Positions 1 through 9,505 of a stretch of DNA of 42,435 bases are shown piece after piece. Source of the stretch: Lachnospiraceae bacterium. GTDB taxonomy: Bacteria > Bacillota > Clostridia > Lachnospirales > Lachnospiraceae. The translations under genes were made by a program, and so were the position numbers. Below the pieces are notes generated by a model. The model saw only the letters and a program-made list of their open reading frames with translations, searched no databases and had not been told where the DNA came from. The DNA lies in assembly GCA_015057525.1 (NCBI GenBank), contig SVEE01000014.1, positions 1-42,435 on the forward strand, read 5' to 3'. Positions within the stretch are counted from its first letter, which is position 1. Every line of letters begins with the position of its first letter.

Positions 1-166
1 CCTGCTCTGCTTCCTTGATGATGTTATCGTATACCTTTGAACGATGGCTCATCTCCATAACACTCATTCCTGAGCCCTTGTAATCCATCATATCCTCTGC
101 ACACTGCTTTAAAACTACCTCAGGTAAAACTGAAGGTCCTGCTGAAAAATTAAATACTCTTGCCAT
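1..166 (-). CDS. serC: Phosphoserine aminotransferase, N-terminal part (runs off the left edge)
   Basis: SerC is a PLP enzyme that transaminates 3-phosphohydroxypyruvate in serine synthesis and 3-hydroxy-4-phosphohydroxythreonine in PLP synthesis. Only the first 55 residues are present. They begin [15 protein letters not shown] and continue with [16 protein letters not shown], the highly conserved SerC amino terminus. The PLP lysine lies outside the window. The ATG is at 166-164 and is preceded by AGGAGG (complement of 177-182), which overlaps the stop codon of ilvB. The gene is therefore almost certainly the next one in the branched-chain amino acid operon. The identification rests on the N-terminal signature alone, but that signature is distinctive. 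Confidence 0.9.
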   Translation of the reverse strand, partial: MARVFNFSAGPSVLPEVVLKQCAEDMMDYKGSGMSVMEMSHRSKVYDNIIKEAEQ

Positions 167-180
167 TTTTATATATCCTC

Positions 181-1863
181 CTATTTATTCTCTAAATCGT
201 TCTTATCAAAGCATGTTTCAAGTGCCTGACCTGCTGCAACCATTGGCCATACCTTGTCGTCCTGGTCAATCATACACTCAATAACTACCGGCTTATTCAT
301 CTCGATAGCCTTATTAAGTGCATCTTCAAACTCCGCAAGGTTTGTAGTTCTGATACCAGTTGCACCAAGTGCATCAGCAACCTTAACAAAATCAACGTTA
401 TCATTTAATATTGTATTTGAATATCTCTTATCATAGAACAATGTCTGCCACTGTCTAACCATACCAAGAACATGGTTATTGATAACAACCTGAATGATAG
501 GGATATTATATCTTGCTGCTGTAGCAATTTCATTTAAGTTCATTCTGAAACAACCATCACCGGCAATGTTGATAGTAATGTTCTCTGGCATACCAACCTT
601 AGCACCGATACATGCACCAACACCAAATCCCATTGTACCAAGACCACCTGAGCTAAGAAGCTGTCTTGGATGAGAATACTTATAGTGCTGTGCAGCCCAC
701 ATCTGATGCTGTCCAACGTCTGTTGTAATAGTAGCCTTACCCTTTGTAACCTCGTAAATCTTATTAATGATACCAGGACCTGAGAACTCATTGTAATCAT
801 CTACACAAGGGAACTGCTCCTTAAGTGCATCAACCTCAGCTCTCCACTCTGGCTTCTCAGATGCCTTAATTCTTGTTGCAAGCATCTTAAGAACTTCCTT
901 AGCATCACCAACAACGCTACATTCTACTAAAATATTCTTATCAATTTCTGCCTCATCAACATCAATGTGAATAATCTTCGCATTAACAGCAAATTTGCTT
1001 GCATTACCGATAACACGGTCTGAGAATCTTGCACCAACTACAACTACTAAATCTGCCTTATTAACGGCAAAGTTAGAAACCTTTGTACCGTGCATACCAA
1101 TCATACCTGTATATCTTTCATCTGTTCCATCAAATGCACCTTTACCCATAAGAGTATCACAAACAGGTGCATCAATCTTCTCAGCAAACTTCTTTAATTC
1201 ATCAGAAGCTCCTGCAGTAATAACACCGCCACCTGCGATGATAAATGGCTTCTTAGCCTTCTCAATCATCTTGATTGCCATATCAAGGTCATCAGCCTTA
1301 ATTGATGTAACCTTTCTTTCAATTGGTTCTGGTGCCTTAGGCTCGAAATCAGCAACATTTGCTGTAACATCCTTAGTAACATCCACAAGAACCGGACCAG
1401 GTCTTCCTGTCTGAGCAATCTTAAATGCTCTTCTTATTGTATCTGCAAGCTCATGCACGTTCTTAACAATGAAGCTGTGCTTTGTGATAGGCATAACCAC
1501 ACCTGCAATATCAACCTCCTGGAAGCTGTCTTTACCGAGTAAAGATACGCCTACATTTGCTGTAATTGCTACAAGTGGAATAGAATCCATATAAGCAGTT
1601 GCGATACCTGTTACAAGGTTTGTTGCACCTGGGCCTGAAGTAGCCATACATACACCAACCTTGCCTGTTGCTCTCGCATATCCGTCCGCCGCGTGAGCCG
1701 CGCCCTGCTCATGGGAAGTTAAAATGTGATTAATCTCATCCTGATGTTTATAAAGAGCATCATATACGTTAAGGATGGTTCCACCAGGGTAACCAAATAC
1801 TGTGTCAACGCCCTGCTCTTTTAAACATTCAATAATGATTTCTGAGCCTGTTAATTGTTTCAT
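181..1863 (-). CDS. ilvB: Acetolactate synthase, catalytic (large) subunit
   Basis: This enzyme condenses two pyruvates, or pyruvate with 2-oxobutyrate, using thiamine diphosphate. It is the first common step of valine, leucine and isoleucine synthesis. The 560 residues are of normal length for the biosynthetic type. Visible features are [13 protein letters not shown] followed by the catalytic Glu in [16 protein letters not shown], the ThDP-Mg motif GDGCFRMN...NN near residues 440-470, and GMVRQWQ. The frame is open upstream to 1911, but the ATG at 1863 follows AAAGGAGAATTACC and gives the usual MKQLTGSE start. It follows ilvD by 63 bp and overlaps the serC ribosome site. No regulatory small subunit (ilvN/ilvH) is nearby, so that gene, if present, is elsewhere. 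Confidence 0.96.
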   Translation of the reverse strand: MKQLTGSEIIIECLKEQGVDTVFGYPGGTILNVYDALYKHQDEINHILTSHEQGAAHAADGYARATGKVGVCMATSGPGATNLVTGIATAYMDSIPLVAITANVGVSLLGKDSFQEVDIAGVVMPITKHSFIVKNVHELADTIRRAFKIAQTGRPGPVLVDVTKDVTANVADFEPKAPEPIERKVTSIKADDLDMAIKMIEKAKKPFIIAGGGVITAGASDELKKFAEKIDAPVCDTLMGKGAFDGTDERYTGMIGMHGTKVSNFAVNKADLVVVVGARFSDRVIGNASKFAVNAKIIHIDVDEAEIDKNILVECSVVGDAKEVLKMLATRIKASEKPEWRAEVDALKEQFPCVDDYNEFSGPGIINKIYEVTKGKATITTDVGQHQMWAAQHYKYSHPRQLLSSGGLGTMGFGVGACIGAKVGMPENITINIAGDGCFRMNLNEIATAARYNIPIIQVVINNHVLGMVRQWQTLFYDKRYSNTILNDNVDFVKVADALGATGIRTTNLAEFEDALNKAIEMNKPVVIECMIDQDDKVWPMVAAGQALETCFDKNDLENK

Positions 1864-1926
1864 GGTAATTCTCCTTTTTATAAGTTTTAAGCTATAACGC
1901 TTTAAATTCATTAGTTACATTAAATA

Positions 1927-3588
1927 TTAAAATTCAAGAACTGCTCCTCTGTTACCAGATGTAACCATCTTAGCATATCTAGCAAGATATCCTGTAGTAA
2001 CCTTAGGTTCTCTTGGCTGCCATTTAGCCTTACGCGCTGCAAACTCCTCATCTGAAAGCTTAACATTTAACGTACAAGCTTCAATGTCGATGGAAATAAT
2101 ATCGCCCTCTTCGATAAGTGCGATTGGTCCACCAACAGCTGCCTCAGGTGAAACATGTCCGATAGAAGCTCCACGGCTTGCTCCTGAGAAACGACCATCA
2201 GTAATAAGTGCTACTGTTGAACCAAGTCCCATACCTGCAATAGCTGATGTAGGATTAAGCATCTCTCTCATACCAGGACCACCCTTAGGACCTTCGTATC
2301 TGATTACTACTACATCTCCGGCTACAATCTTACCACCCTTAATAGCAGCAATTGCATCCTCCTCACACTCGAATACTCTAGCTGGTCCCTCATGCTGCAT
2401 CATCTCTGCAACGACTGCTGAACGCTTAACAACCGAGCCATCTGGTGCAAGGTTACCCTTAAGTACTGCAAGACCACCAGTCTTGCTGTATGGATTATCA
2501 AGAGGTCTTATAACCTCAGGGTTTCTATTCTTAACTCCATCTACTGCTTCGCCGATTGTCTTACCTGTTACAGTCATACAATCTTCCTTAAGAAGTCCAA
2601 GCTCTTTAAGCTGATTCATAACTGCGTATACACCGCCTGCCTCATTTAAGTCTTCCATATATGTAGGACCTGCTGGAGCAAGGTGACAAAGGTTTGGAGT
2701 CTTTGCACTAATCTCATTTGCCATAGCAATATCAAAATCAAATCCAATTTCATGAGCAATAGCTGGAATATGTAACATTGAGTTTGTTGAACATCCAAGT
2801 GCCATATCAACTGTAAGTGCATTTAAGATTGCATCCTTAGTAATGATATCTCTTGGTCTGATGTTCTTTCTGTACATCTCCATAACTGCCATACCAGCAT
2901 GCTTAGCAAGCTTAATTCTCTCTGAATAAACTGCTGGGATTGTACCATTACCAGGAAGTCCCATACCAAGTGCCTCAGTAAGACAGTTCATAGAATTTGC
3001 TGTGTACATACCTGAGCATGAACCACATGTAGGACATGCATTACATTCAAAATCCTTAACATCGTCTTCTGTCATTGTTCCTGCTGCATAAGAACCAACA
3101 GCCTCAAACATAGAAGAAAGAGATGTCTTATGTCCCTTAACATGACCTGCAAGCATTGGACCACCTGATACAAATACAGTTGGAACATTTACTCTTGCAG
3201 CTGCCATAAGAAGTCCTGGAACGTTCTTATCACAGTTAGGAATCATAACAAGTGCATCAAACTGGTGAGCTAAAGCCATAGCCTCAGTTGAATCTGCAAT
3301 CAAATCTCTTGTTACAAGAGAATATTTCATACCAATGTGTCCCATTGCAATACCATCACATACTGCGATAGCAGGGAACATAATAGGTGTACCGCCTGCT
3401 GCGGCAACTCCAAGCTTAACAGCCTGAGCTATCTTATCAAGGTTCATGTGTCCCGGTACAATCTCATTGTAAGAACATACAATACCAACTAATGGTTTTG
3501 AAAGCTCTTCCTCAGTCATACCGAGTGCGTTGAACAAGCTTCTGTGTGGAGCTTGTTGCATACCTGTTTTTACGTTATCACTCTTCAT
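1927..3588 (-). CDS. ilvD: Dihydroxy-acid dehydratase
   Basis: This iron-sulfur dehydratase converts 2,3-dihydroxy-isovalerate and 2,3-dihydroxy-3-methylvalerate to the corresponding 2-oxo acids. The 553 residues are full length. Cluster-binding cysteines are visible in [11 protein letters not shown] and in the segment [19 protein letters not shown], and the C-terminal substrate loop [20 protein letters not shown] is intact. The ATG at 3588 overlaps the stop of the upstream small membrane gene (TAATG) and has AGGAGG upstream, so translation is probably coupled. Its 2-oxoisovalerate product also feeds the panB reaction encoded about 31 kb away in this window. Confidence 0.97.
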   Translation of the reverse strand: MKSDNVKTGMQQAPHRSLFNALGMTEEELSKPLVGIVCSYNEIVPGHMNLDKIAQAVKLGVAAAGGTPIMFPAIAVCDGIAMGHIGMKYSLVTRDLIADSTEAMALAHQFDALVMIPNCDKNVPGLLMAAARVNVPTVFVSGGPMLAGHVKGHKTSLSSMFEAVGSYAAGTMTEDDVKDFECNACPTCGSCSGMYTANSMNCLTEALGMGLPGNGTIPAVYSERIKLAKHAGMAVMEMYRKNIRPRDIITKDAILNALTVDMALGCSTNSMLHIPAIAHEIGFDFDIAMANEISAKTPNLCHLAPAGPTYMEDLNEAGGVYAVMNQLKELGLLKEDCMTVTGKTIGEAVDGVKNRNPEVIRPLDNPYSKTGGLAVLKGNLAPDGSVVKRSAVVAEMMQHEGPARVFECEEDAIAAIKGGKIVAGDVVVIRYEGPKGGPGMREMLNPTSAIAGMGLGSTVALITDGRFSGASRGASIGHVSPEAAVGGPIALIEEGDIISIDIEACTLNVKLSDEEFAARKAKWQPREPKVTTGYLARYAKMVTSGNRGAVLEF

Positions 3589-3830
3589 TAATCTGCCTCC
3601 TTTAATTCTCTTAGAATTGTTATAATCGTTTCATTCATCCAATCAAAATTTATGAAAAAGACAATTGCTGCCAGCACTGCACCTATAATTAATATAACTG
3701 CACAGGGAACCTTTGCCTCTTCCGTCTTATTCCAGAAAAAAGTTGTATATATGCTAACTAAAATTAATGCTGCAATAATTCCAAGAAGCCACATATTGAG
3801 AAATATTACCACAAGTATTAATATTCTCAT
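3588..3830 (-). CDS. Small two-helix membrane protein inside the leu/ilv operon
   Basis: I do not recognise this 80-residue protein. It has two strongly hydrophobic segments, at about residues 3-27 and 42-61. A short polar loop with Lys/Glu lies between them, and the charged tail ends in RELKEAD. The ATG at 3830 follows a good GGGAGG site, and the stop overlaps the ilvD start by one base. The gene therefore looks real and is translationally coupled to ilvD. It could be a membrane partner of a neighbouring product or simply a passenger. Function is unknown. Confidence 0.75.
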   Translation of the reverse strand: MRILILVVIFLNMWLLGIIAALILVSIYTTFFWNKTEEAKVPCAVILIIGAVLAAIVFFINFDWMNETIITILRELKEAD

Positions 3831-3850
3831 AACTAACCCCTCCCTTTAGG

Positions 3851-4933
3851 TTATACTCTCTCAGCTATTAAATCGCCCATCTGGGAACAGCTTACAAGTT
3901 CTGTTCCTTCCGATACGATATCGCAAGTTCTATAATTTTCTACAAGTACCTGCTGTACAGCAGCCTCAATAGCATCTGCTTCCTTATCCATATCAAATGT
4001 ATATCTAAGCATCATTGCTGCTGAAAGAATTGTAGCTATAGGGTTTGCCTTATTCTGACCTGCTATGTCTGGTGCTGAACCACCACTTGGCTCATACATA
4101 CCAAACTTAGTCTCATTAAGTGACGCTGATGCTAACATTCCGATTGAACCTGTAATCATAGATGCCTCATCAGAAAGAATGTCACCGAACATATTCTCTG
4201 TAAGAACCACATCAAACTGTGCAGGGTCTTTTACAAGCTGCATAGCACAGTTATCAACCAACATGTGCTCATAAGTTACTTCAGGATAATCCTTGGCAAC
4301 CTCTTCTACTATCTTTCTCCAAAGTCTTGAAGAATCAAGTACATTAGCCTTATCTACGCTTGTAACCTTCTTACGACGTTTCATAGCTATGTCAAAGCCC
4401 TTGATAGCTATTCTTCTAATTTCATTTTCGTTATATGTAAGAGTATCAACAGCTGTCATCACACCGTCAACTTCTTTAGTTTCTCTAGCTCCAAAGTAAA
4501 GACCACCAGTAAGCTCTCTCATAATCATCATATCAAAGCCCTTATCAGCAATCTCTTCCTTAAGAGGACAAGCACCTTTAAGCTCATTATATAAAAATGC
4601 TGGTCTAAGATTTGCAAAAAGACCAAGTTCCTTACGAATCTTAAGAAGTCCTGCCTCCGGTCTTTTCTCAGGTGGTAACTTGTACCATGGTGATGTTGAA
4701 GTATTTCCTCCTATTGAACCAAGAAGTACTGCATCCGCCGCCTTGGCTCTTGCTACTGCCTCATCTGTAAGAGGCACACCGTGAACATCTATTGAACAAC
4801 CACCCATAAGAAGCTGCTCATAATTAAATGTGTGACCGTACTTTGCACCAACTGCATCAAGAACCTTCATTGCCTCGCTGACAACCTCTGGTCCTATGCC
4901 GTCACCCTTAATAACTGCTATGTTACAATTCAT
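3851..4933 (-). CDS. leuB: 3-Isopropylmalate dehydrogenase
   Basis: LeuB oxidatively decarboxylates 3-isopropylmalate with NAD+ in leucine synthesis. The 360 residues are full length. Seen are the N-terminal [10 protein letters not shown], the substrate/Mg segment [33 protein letters not shown], and the nucleotide-binding segment [20 protein letters not shown]. The Asp-containing NAD-type loop separates it from isocitrate dehydrogenase. The ATG at 4933 follows GGAGGATGAAAA. It lies 15 bp downstream of the zinc-ribbon gene and 20 bp upstream of the small membrane gene, so it is within the same operon. Confidence 0.96.
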   Translation of the reverse strand: MNCNIAVIKGDGIGPEVVSEAMKVLDAVGAKYGHTFNYEQLLMGGCSIDVHGVPLTDEAVARAKAADAVLLGSIGGNTSTSPWYKLPPEKRPEAGLLKIRKELGLFANLRPAFLYNELKGACPLKEEIADKGFDMMIMRELTGGLYFGARETKEVDGVMTAVDTLTYNENEIRRIAIKGFDIAMKRRKKVTSVDKANVLDSSRLWRKIVEEVAKDYPEVTYEHMLVDNCAMQLVKDPAQFDVVLTENMFGDILSDEASMITGSIGMLASASLNETKFGMYEPSGGSAPDIAGQNKANPIATILSAAMMLRYTFDMDKEADAIEAAVQQVLVENYRTCDIVSEGTELVSCSQMGDLIAERV

Positions 4934-4948
4934 TTTTCATCCTCCAGT

Positions 4949-5551
4949 CTAATTTGTAAACAAATGTCTTCTCTTAGTAAAATATTTGACATCAATCCAT
5001 AAAAATATAGAATCTTTTATAATTGTTGTTATAAATGTTGAATTATACGCCGACATATCAAGTCCCAAGAAAGAATTTATTCTCATTGTGCCTTGTGCAA
5101 TAGAAACATAACATATAAAAAGAAATATATTAAGTACTATGCATATACCACTCATAATATATAACATTTTAGGTCCTTCTTCTTTATATTTCGCAAGCAA
5201 TATTCTCACATAAATCATAAAACCTGCAAGCAACAAAGTAATAACAGCATCAAATATATCAAGAGCCTGCAAACCATCAAATTCTCTATAAATATCCCAT
5301 GTCATATTGCCAAAATAGGAATCCGAATATTTTGTTCCTGCAAAAGCTTTAATACTATACCATATTGATAATATAACAGAAAGAGGTAATTGAACCCATA
5401 TAATAAAATTATACCATTTCATTCCCAATGGTTTTTGTGGTACATATTCTGATACTGTATTGACGTTAGAAACATTTTTAACTCTCATACCGCAATTTGG
5501 ACAAGTGTCGTATCTCTCATCAATTTTATTTCCACATGAATTACAATACAT
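4949..5551 (-). CDS. Zinc-ribbon membrane protein of unknown function
   Basis: This 200-residue protein begins with a zinc ribbon, MYCNSCGNKIDERYDTCPNC, with cysteine pairs at residues 3/6 and about 17/20. After a short linker come about four hydrophobic segments, at roughly 45-65, 95-120, 130-155 and 175-195. This is the common layout of Firmicutes zinc-ribbon membrane proteins with no assigned role. The ATG at 5551 was chosen because the upstream in-frame TTG is itself part of the ribosome site (TTGGAGTG). It lies between leuD (20 bp away) and leuB (15 bp away), an unusual place for a membrane protein. I infer co-transcription with the leucine genes but no known function. Confidence 0.8.
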   Translation of the reverse strand: MYCNSCGNKIDERYDTCPNCGMRVKNVSNVNTVSEYVPQKPLGMKWYNFIIWVQLPLSVILSIWYSIKAFAGTKYSDSYFGNMTWDIYREFDGLQALDIFDAVITLLLAGFMIYVRILLAKYKEEGPKMLYIMSGICIVLNIFLFICYVSIAQGTMRINSFLGLDMSAYNSTFITTIIKDSIFLWIDVKYFTKRRHLFTN

Positions 5552-5571
5552 AAAAACACACTCCAATAATA

Positions 5572-6057
5572 TTACTTATTATTTATATAATTAATAAGTC
5601 CCTCGTTCTTTATAATCTCTTGCATGAAAGGTGGGAATGCCTGACCCTTAAACTCAGTTCCCTTAGTCTTGTTGTAAATCATACCGCTGTCAAAGTCGAT
5701 TTCAACCTGGTCACCTGCATCAATTCCCTTTGCAGCCTCAGGACACTCTATAATAGGAAGTCCTATGTTAATTGCATTTCTATAGAAAATTCTTGCAAAT
5801 GTCTCTGCTATAACACAAGAAATACCAGAAGCCTTAATAGCTATTGGTGCATGCTCTCTTGATGAGCCACAACCAAAGTTCTTGTTAGCTACCATAATAT
5901 CCCCCGGCTTAACTCTATTAACGAAATCCTTATCGATATCCTCCATACAGCTTTTTGCAAGCTCTGCTGGGTCTGATGAGTTAAGATATCTTGCTGGGAT
6001 AATAACATCTGTATCTACATTGTCACCATATTTATGTACTGTTCCGAATGCTTTCAT
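5572..6057 (-). CDS. leuD: 3-Isopropylmalate dehydratase, small subunit
   Basis: LeuD is the swivel-domain subunit that, with LeuC, isomerises 2-isopropylmalate to 3-isopropylmalate. It has 161 residues, the short form usual in archaea and Clostridia. The diagnostic substrate-recognition segment [19 protein letters not shown] is present, as are [17 protein letters not shown] and [11 protein letters not shown]. The ATG at 6057 has AGGAGG seven bases upstream. Its start lies 12 bp beyond the leuC stop, consistent with stoichiometric expression of the two subunits. Confidence 0.96.
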   Translation of the reverse strand: MKAFGTVHKYGDNVDTDVIIPARYLNSSDPAELAKSCMEDIDKDFVNRVKPGDIMVANKNFGCGSSREHAPIAIKASGISCVIAETFARIFYRNAINIGLPIIECPEAAKGIDAGDQVEIDFDSGMIYNKTKGTEFKGQAFPPFMQEIIKNEGLINYINNK

Positions 6058-6069
6058 AATATATACCTC

Positions 6070-7335
6070 CTAGTTCATGACTTCGCATGGGCAGCTAATC
6101 TTACCAGTAATAGCTGATGCAGCTGCAACAGCTGGGCTTGCAAGATAAACCTCTGAATCAACATGACCCATACGACCAACAAAGTTACGGTTGGTAGTTG
6201 AAACACACTTCTCTCCGGCTGCCATAACACCCATGTGTCCACCAAGACATGGTCCACATGTTGGAGTTGAAACAATTGCGCCAGCGTTGATGAATATTTC
6301 AGCTAAACCTTCCTTAATCATCTGTAAATATATCTTCTGAGTACCAGGGATGATGATAACTCTAAGTCCCTTGGCAACCTTCTTGTCTTTCATAATCTCA
6401 GCTGCAATTCTCATATCTGAGATACGTCCATTTGTACATGAACCAATAACAACCTGATCAATCTTAATATCTCCAACCTCATCAATTGTCTTAGTATTCT
6501 CAGGAAGATGTGGAAATGCTACTGTTGGCTTAAGAGTCGATAAGTCAATAGTATACTCCTCATCATACTCTGCATCAGCATCTGCCTCATACTTAGTCCA
6601 AGTCTTAGTAGAAGCCTCCTTCATATATTCCTCAGTAAGCTCATCAACTGGGAAAATACCATTTTTTGCACCAGCCTCAATAGCCATGTTAGCAATTGTA
6701 AATCTATCGTCCATAGTAAGGTTCTTAATACCCTCACCTACGAATTCCATTGACTTATATAAAGCACCGTCAACACCAATCATACCGATAATATGTAAGA
6801 TTACGTCCTTACCGCTAATCCAAGGAGCCTTCTCACCAACTATGTTGAACTTTATAGCCGATGGAACCTTGAACCAAGCCTTACCAGTTGCCATACCAGC
6901 TGCCATATCAGTACTACCAACACCAGTTGAGAAAGCACCTAAAGCACCGTATGTACATGTATGTGAATCTGCACCGATACAAGTCTCGCCTGCTACGATA
7001 AGACCTTTTTCAGGAAGAAGTGCATGCTCGATACCCATCTCTCCTACGTCGAAATAATTCTTAATTTGATTAGCACATGAGAACTCTCTAACACATTTAC
7101 AATGTTCAGCACTCTTAATATCCTTATTAGGTGTGAAATGGTCCATAACAAGGGCAATCTTTTCTTTATCAAAAACATCCTTCTTATTAAATTTCTCCAT
7201 CTCATGAATCGCAACAGGAGTTGTTACGTCATTACCTAATACTAAGTCTAAATCGGCCTCAATTAACTGACCTGCAACTACGCTGTCAAGTCCGGCATGC
7301 TTAGCAAGGATTTTCTGTGTCATTGTCATACCCAT
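6070..7335 (-). CDS. leuC: 3-Isopropylmalate dehydratase, large subunit
   Basis: This is the catalytic [4Fe-4S] aconitase-family subunit of isopropylmalate isomerase. The 421 residues match the archaeal/clostridial LeuC length. Cluster and active-site motifs are visible: [32 protein letters not shown], and the paired cysteines of [13 protein letters not shown]. The start is put at ATG 7335 (MGMTMTQKI). The longer frame begins with a TTG that forms part of the GGAGG ribosome site. It is the first gene of the leu/ilv operon and is divergent from a LysR regulator. The operon promoter and a LysR-type operator lie in 7336-7597. Confidence 0.97.
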   Translation of the reverse strand: MGMTMTQKILAKHAGLDSVVAGQLIEADLDLVLGNDVTTPVAIHEMEKFNKKDVFDKEKIALVMDHFTPNKDIKSAEHCKCVREFSCANQIKNYFDVGEMGIEHALLPEKGLIVAGETCIGADSHTCTYGALGAFSTGVGSTDMAAGMATGKAWFKVPSAIKFNIVGEKAPWISGKDVILHIIGMIGVDGALYKSMEFVGEGIKNLTMDDRFTIANMAIEAGAKNGIFPVDELTEEYMKEASTKTWTKYEADADAEYDEEYTIDLSTLKPTVAFPHLPENTKTIDEVGDIKIDQVVIGSCTNGRISDMRIAAEIMKDKKVAKGLRVIIIPGTQKIYLQMIKEGLAEIFINAGAIVSTPTCGPCLGGHMGVMAAGEKCVSTTNRNFVGRMGHVDSEVYLASPAVAAASAITGKISCPCEVMN

Positions 7336-7391
7336 ATCGGTTACCTCCAATAAATTTTATTTCTATATATATGTATTCTACTATAGGGTGC

Positions 7392-7420
7392 ATTGTATCA
7401 TACAGAAAAATATAATTAAA
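7392..7420 (-). promoter_or_regulatory. Predicted leuC promoter, weak -35
   Basis: On the minus strand a -10 box TACAAT lies at 7397-7392. A poor -35, TTTAAT, lies 17 bp upstream at 7420-7415. The inferred start is near 7385, giving a leader of about 50 nt with no T-box or riboswitch. A weak -35 fits a promoter that needs an activator. Inference from sequence only. Confidence 0.5.
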
Positions 7421-7441
7421 ATATATATAATTAATACCAGT

Positions 7442-7458
7442 TATAACTTGAAGTTATA
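7442..7458. promoter_or_regulatory. 17-bp perfect palindrome, probable LysR-type operator
   Basis: TATAACTT-G-AAGTTATA is a perfect inverted repeat. It contains the T-N11-A core of LysR-family sites and also fits ATAA-N7-TTAT, the dyad described for Bacillus CcpC. Its centre is about 65 bp upstream of the predicted leuC start and about 36 bp upstream of the predicted lysR start. That is the classic geometry for activating the target and repressing the regulator's own gene. Confidence 0.65.
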
Positions 7459-7473
7459 TCTTTGCTATGATAC

Positions 7474-7479
7474 TATAAT
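7474..7479 (+). promoter_or_regulatory. Predicted lysR -10 box
   Basis: TATAAT is a perfect -10. The matching -35 position (about 7451-7456) falls inside the palindrome and has no consensus match. A protein bound there would block RNA polymerase, which suggests autorepression. Confidence 0.5.
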
Positions 7480-7597
7480 ATAAGAATTTTTGCAAATTTA
7501 TATATAAAAATATGGAAGAAATTCCTATTTTACATGAATAATTAATGTTTTTTATATAATCTGAATTTTCTCAAACACAATCAAGAAAGGATATACT

Positions 7598-8629
7598 ATG
7601 TTCGATAACTTAAACAACTACAGAGTATTTTATACCGTTGCCAACACAGGAAGCATTAGCCGTGCCGCCGACACATTATTCATCAGCCAGCCTGCCATAA
7701 GCAAATCCATCGCTAAGCTTGAAGAGGGCTTGGGAATAAAGCTTTTCTCAAGAAGTGCAAAAGGCGTTGTTTTAACTGAAGAAGGAAAAATCCTCTATCA
7801 GCATATTACAAAAGCCTTCGATAGCATTAATCAAGGCGAAGAAGAAATTAAAAGAATAAATGATTTAGGTATAGGTCAGCTAAGAATCGGAGTAAGCTCC
7901 TCTCTATGTAAGCATATATTGCTTCCATATTTGCAGGACTTTATCACAGAAAACCCACATATTAACGTAATAATAGACTGCCACTCTACTATTAATACTG
8001 TTCACCTCTTGACAGAGGGCAAAATAGACATAGGCTTAATCTGTGAAACCGAAATTCCAAAGGGCTATAAATATAAGAAGCTTACTGATATACACGATAT
8101 ATTTGTAGCTACAGATTCTTACATTGATAATCTCATGCTTCGTGAACATGAAGAAGCTACCCCTGTCGCAGATAATCCATGGCTTTTTGCAGGTAATCTT
8201 ACCAGCCTTTTAAACAGCGATACAGTCTCTAACAAAGACACAAACAAAGATACAAGCAATACCTTAAATGCAAATCAAGACACCGTTCAGAATACATTAT
8301 CCATCAAGGACATATTGGAGAAATCCAATCTCATGCTCCTTGAGAAAAATAACATAACCAGAACCCATATAGATAACTACCTCACCGACGAACATATCCA
8401 CCCAAACCAGATACTTGAGGTAAACAACATGGATTTACTTATCGATTTCGCTTCTATCGGTATGGGGGTTGCCAGTGTAGTACGTGAATTTGCAAAAGAA
8501 CAATTAAAAAGCAGACAAATCATAGAGCTTGAGCTTGAAAAAGACATAGAAAAAAGAACAGTTGGATTTATTTATTCTAATACAAAAAACAAATCAACTG
8601 TTCTGGAAAAGTTTTTGGGGTTTTTTTGA
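7598..8629 (+). CDS. LysR-family transcriptional regulator, probable regulator of the leu/ilv operon
   Basis: The 343 residues comprise an N-terminal winged helix-turn-helix (about 1-60, with SISRAADTLFISQPAISKSI as recognition region) and a periplasmic-binding-like effector domain. LysR proteins usually have about 300 residues. The extra length is a low-complexity Asn/Thr/Ser/Asp segment at about 181-234 (nt 8138-8299) between the two halves of the effector domain, containing the near-repeat NKDTNKDTSN. The conserved flanks HDIFVATDSYID and LMLLEKNNITR continue normally on either side, so the frame is intact. The ATG follows AAAGGA. Divergence from leuC and the palindrome between them point to control of leuC, with IlvY, LeuO and CcpC as functional analogues. 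The effector is unknown. Confidence 0.85.
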   Translation: MFDNLNNYRVFYTVANTGSISRAADTLFISQPAISKSIAKLEEGLGIKLFSRSAKGVVLTEEGKILYQHITKAFDSINQGEEEIKRINDLGIGQLRIGVSSSLCKHILLPYLQDFITENPHINVIIDCHSTINTVHLLTEGKIDIGLICETEIPKGYKYKKLTDIHDIFVATDSYIDNLMLREHEEATPVADNPWLFAGNLTSLLNSDTVSNKDTNKDTSNTLNANQDTVQNTLSIKDILEKSNLMLLEKNNITRTHIDNYLTDEHIHPNQILEVNNMDLLIDFASIGMGVASVVREFAKEQLKSRQIIELELEKDIEKRTVGFIYSNTKNKSTVLEKFLGFF

Positions 8630-8654
8630 TGAATTATTCTTCGGATATTATTAT

Positions 8655-9482
8655 TTACATTATATCCTTTCTTTTTATCATAAATAATCCCATGATATAT
8701 AGCACTACACATAAAAGAAACAAATATTTCATGCCAAAGCTTATGTCTAATGGATTGAAATCATAATTCGCATAATTCGCACAATACCTACATATCATAG
8801 AATAACCATGTATAATATATTTGTTTGAATAATACGAAGAAAAAACAAGAATGCCTAGTATAATTATCATTGAAATATCACTTTTTAAATAAATATTCAA
8901 TACTAATTGAAATAAACTCTGAACAATACCTACCAGTATTGGCATAACAATAAGCATAATATGTAACTTATTTATATTTAAATTATTTAATTGTGTACCA
9001 AACGTTTCAATAAAATATTGTTTGTTTTTTACAAAAGAAACTTTACCATATCTTATCCATTCATAAGAAATAATTGTTCCCCATATAACAATAAAATGAC
9101 CTATAGACACAAAAACAATTCTTAAACATTTTGAGCACCACCAAATACCTCTATTATACGAATTAATCATAACCAACATGCCAAATCCATTCAAATCATT
9201 ATTAAAATAATCACCAATTAACATAGCCAAATAAGCATATATAATCAACCACTCAAACGGTATAAGAAATATTTGTTTTTTACCAATGTCAAATTCAAAA
9301 GGATATCTTCCAAAAAACGTATTTATTCCCATTTCTAAGGATGTTGCACTTTCACCAAATATTGACATTATATAATTGGTTCTTGTTTCAAACATAACAA
9401 TAGATACCAATACCAAAGGACATATCAACAAAAATTTATTAAAATATTTAATTACTCCTTCTTCAAAATCATATTTGAACAA
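8655..9482 (-). CDS. Putative ABC-2-type permease subunit, last gene of the agr-linked operon
   Basis: The product is a 275-residue integral membrane protein with about six hydrophobic segments, including residues 13-30, 72-92, 115-135, 172-195, 203-222 and 250-268. It has no ATPase motif. It follows the ATPase gene by 23 bp, and a second permease precedes the ATPase. The set therefore has the permease-ATPase-permease order of two-permease ABC systems such as lantibiotic immunity (LanFEG) or BcrAB-like exporters. The start is a TTG at 9482 with AGGAGG eleven bases upstream; no in-frame ATG lies nearer. Sequence identity to a named family was not recognised, so the permease call rests on topology and context. 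Confidence 0.7.
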   Translation of the reverse strand: MFKYDFEEGVIKYFNKFLLICPLVLVSIVMFETRTNYIMSIFGESATSLEMGINTFFGRYPFEFDIGKKQIFLIPFEWLIIYAYLAMLIGDYFNNDLNGFGMLVMINSYNRGIWWCSKCLRIVFVSIGHFIVIWGTIISYEWIRYGKVSFVKNKQYFIETFGTQLNNLNINKLHIMLIVMPILVGIVQSLFQLVLNIYLKSDISMIIILGILVFSSYYSNKYIIHGYSMICRYCANYANYDFNPLDISFGMKYLFLLCVVLYIMGLFMIKRKDIM

Positions 9483-9505
9483 TTTAATTTATTCCTCCTT
9501 CAAAT

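Noticed and set aside
2084-2614. Long open frame opposite ilvD, like several others opposite guaB, purL and the sulfatase
   Set aside because: Runs antisense to a certain gene, has no ribosome site, and its composition mirrors the codon pattern of the real gene.
7336-7597. T-box or leucine leader peptide before leuC
   Set aside because: The predicted leader is about 50 nt, with no leucine-rich frame and no terminator.
8630-8654. Terminator between lysR and the convergent permease gene
   Set aside because: Only T-rich sequence without a stable stem; not enough to call.
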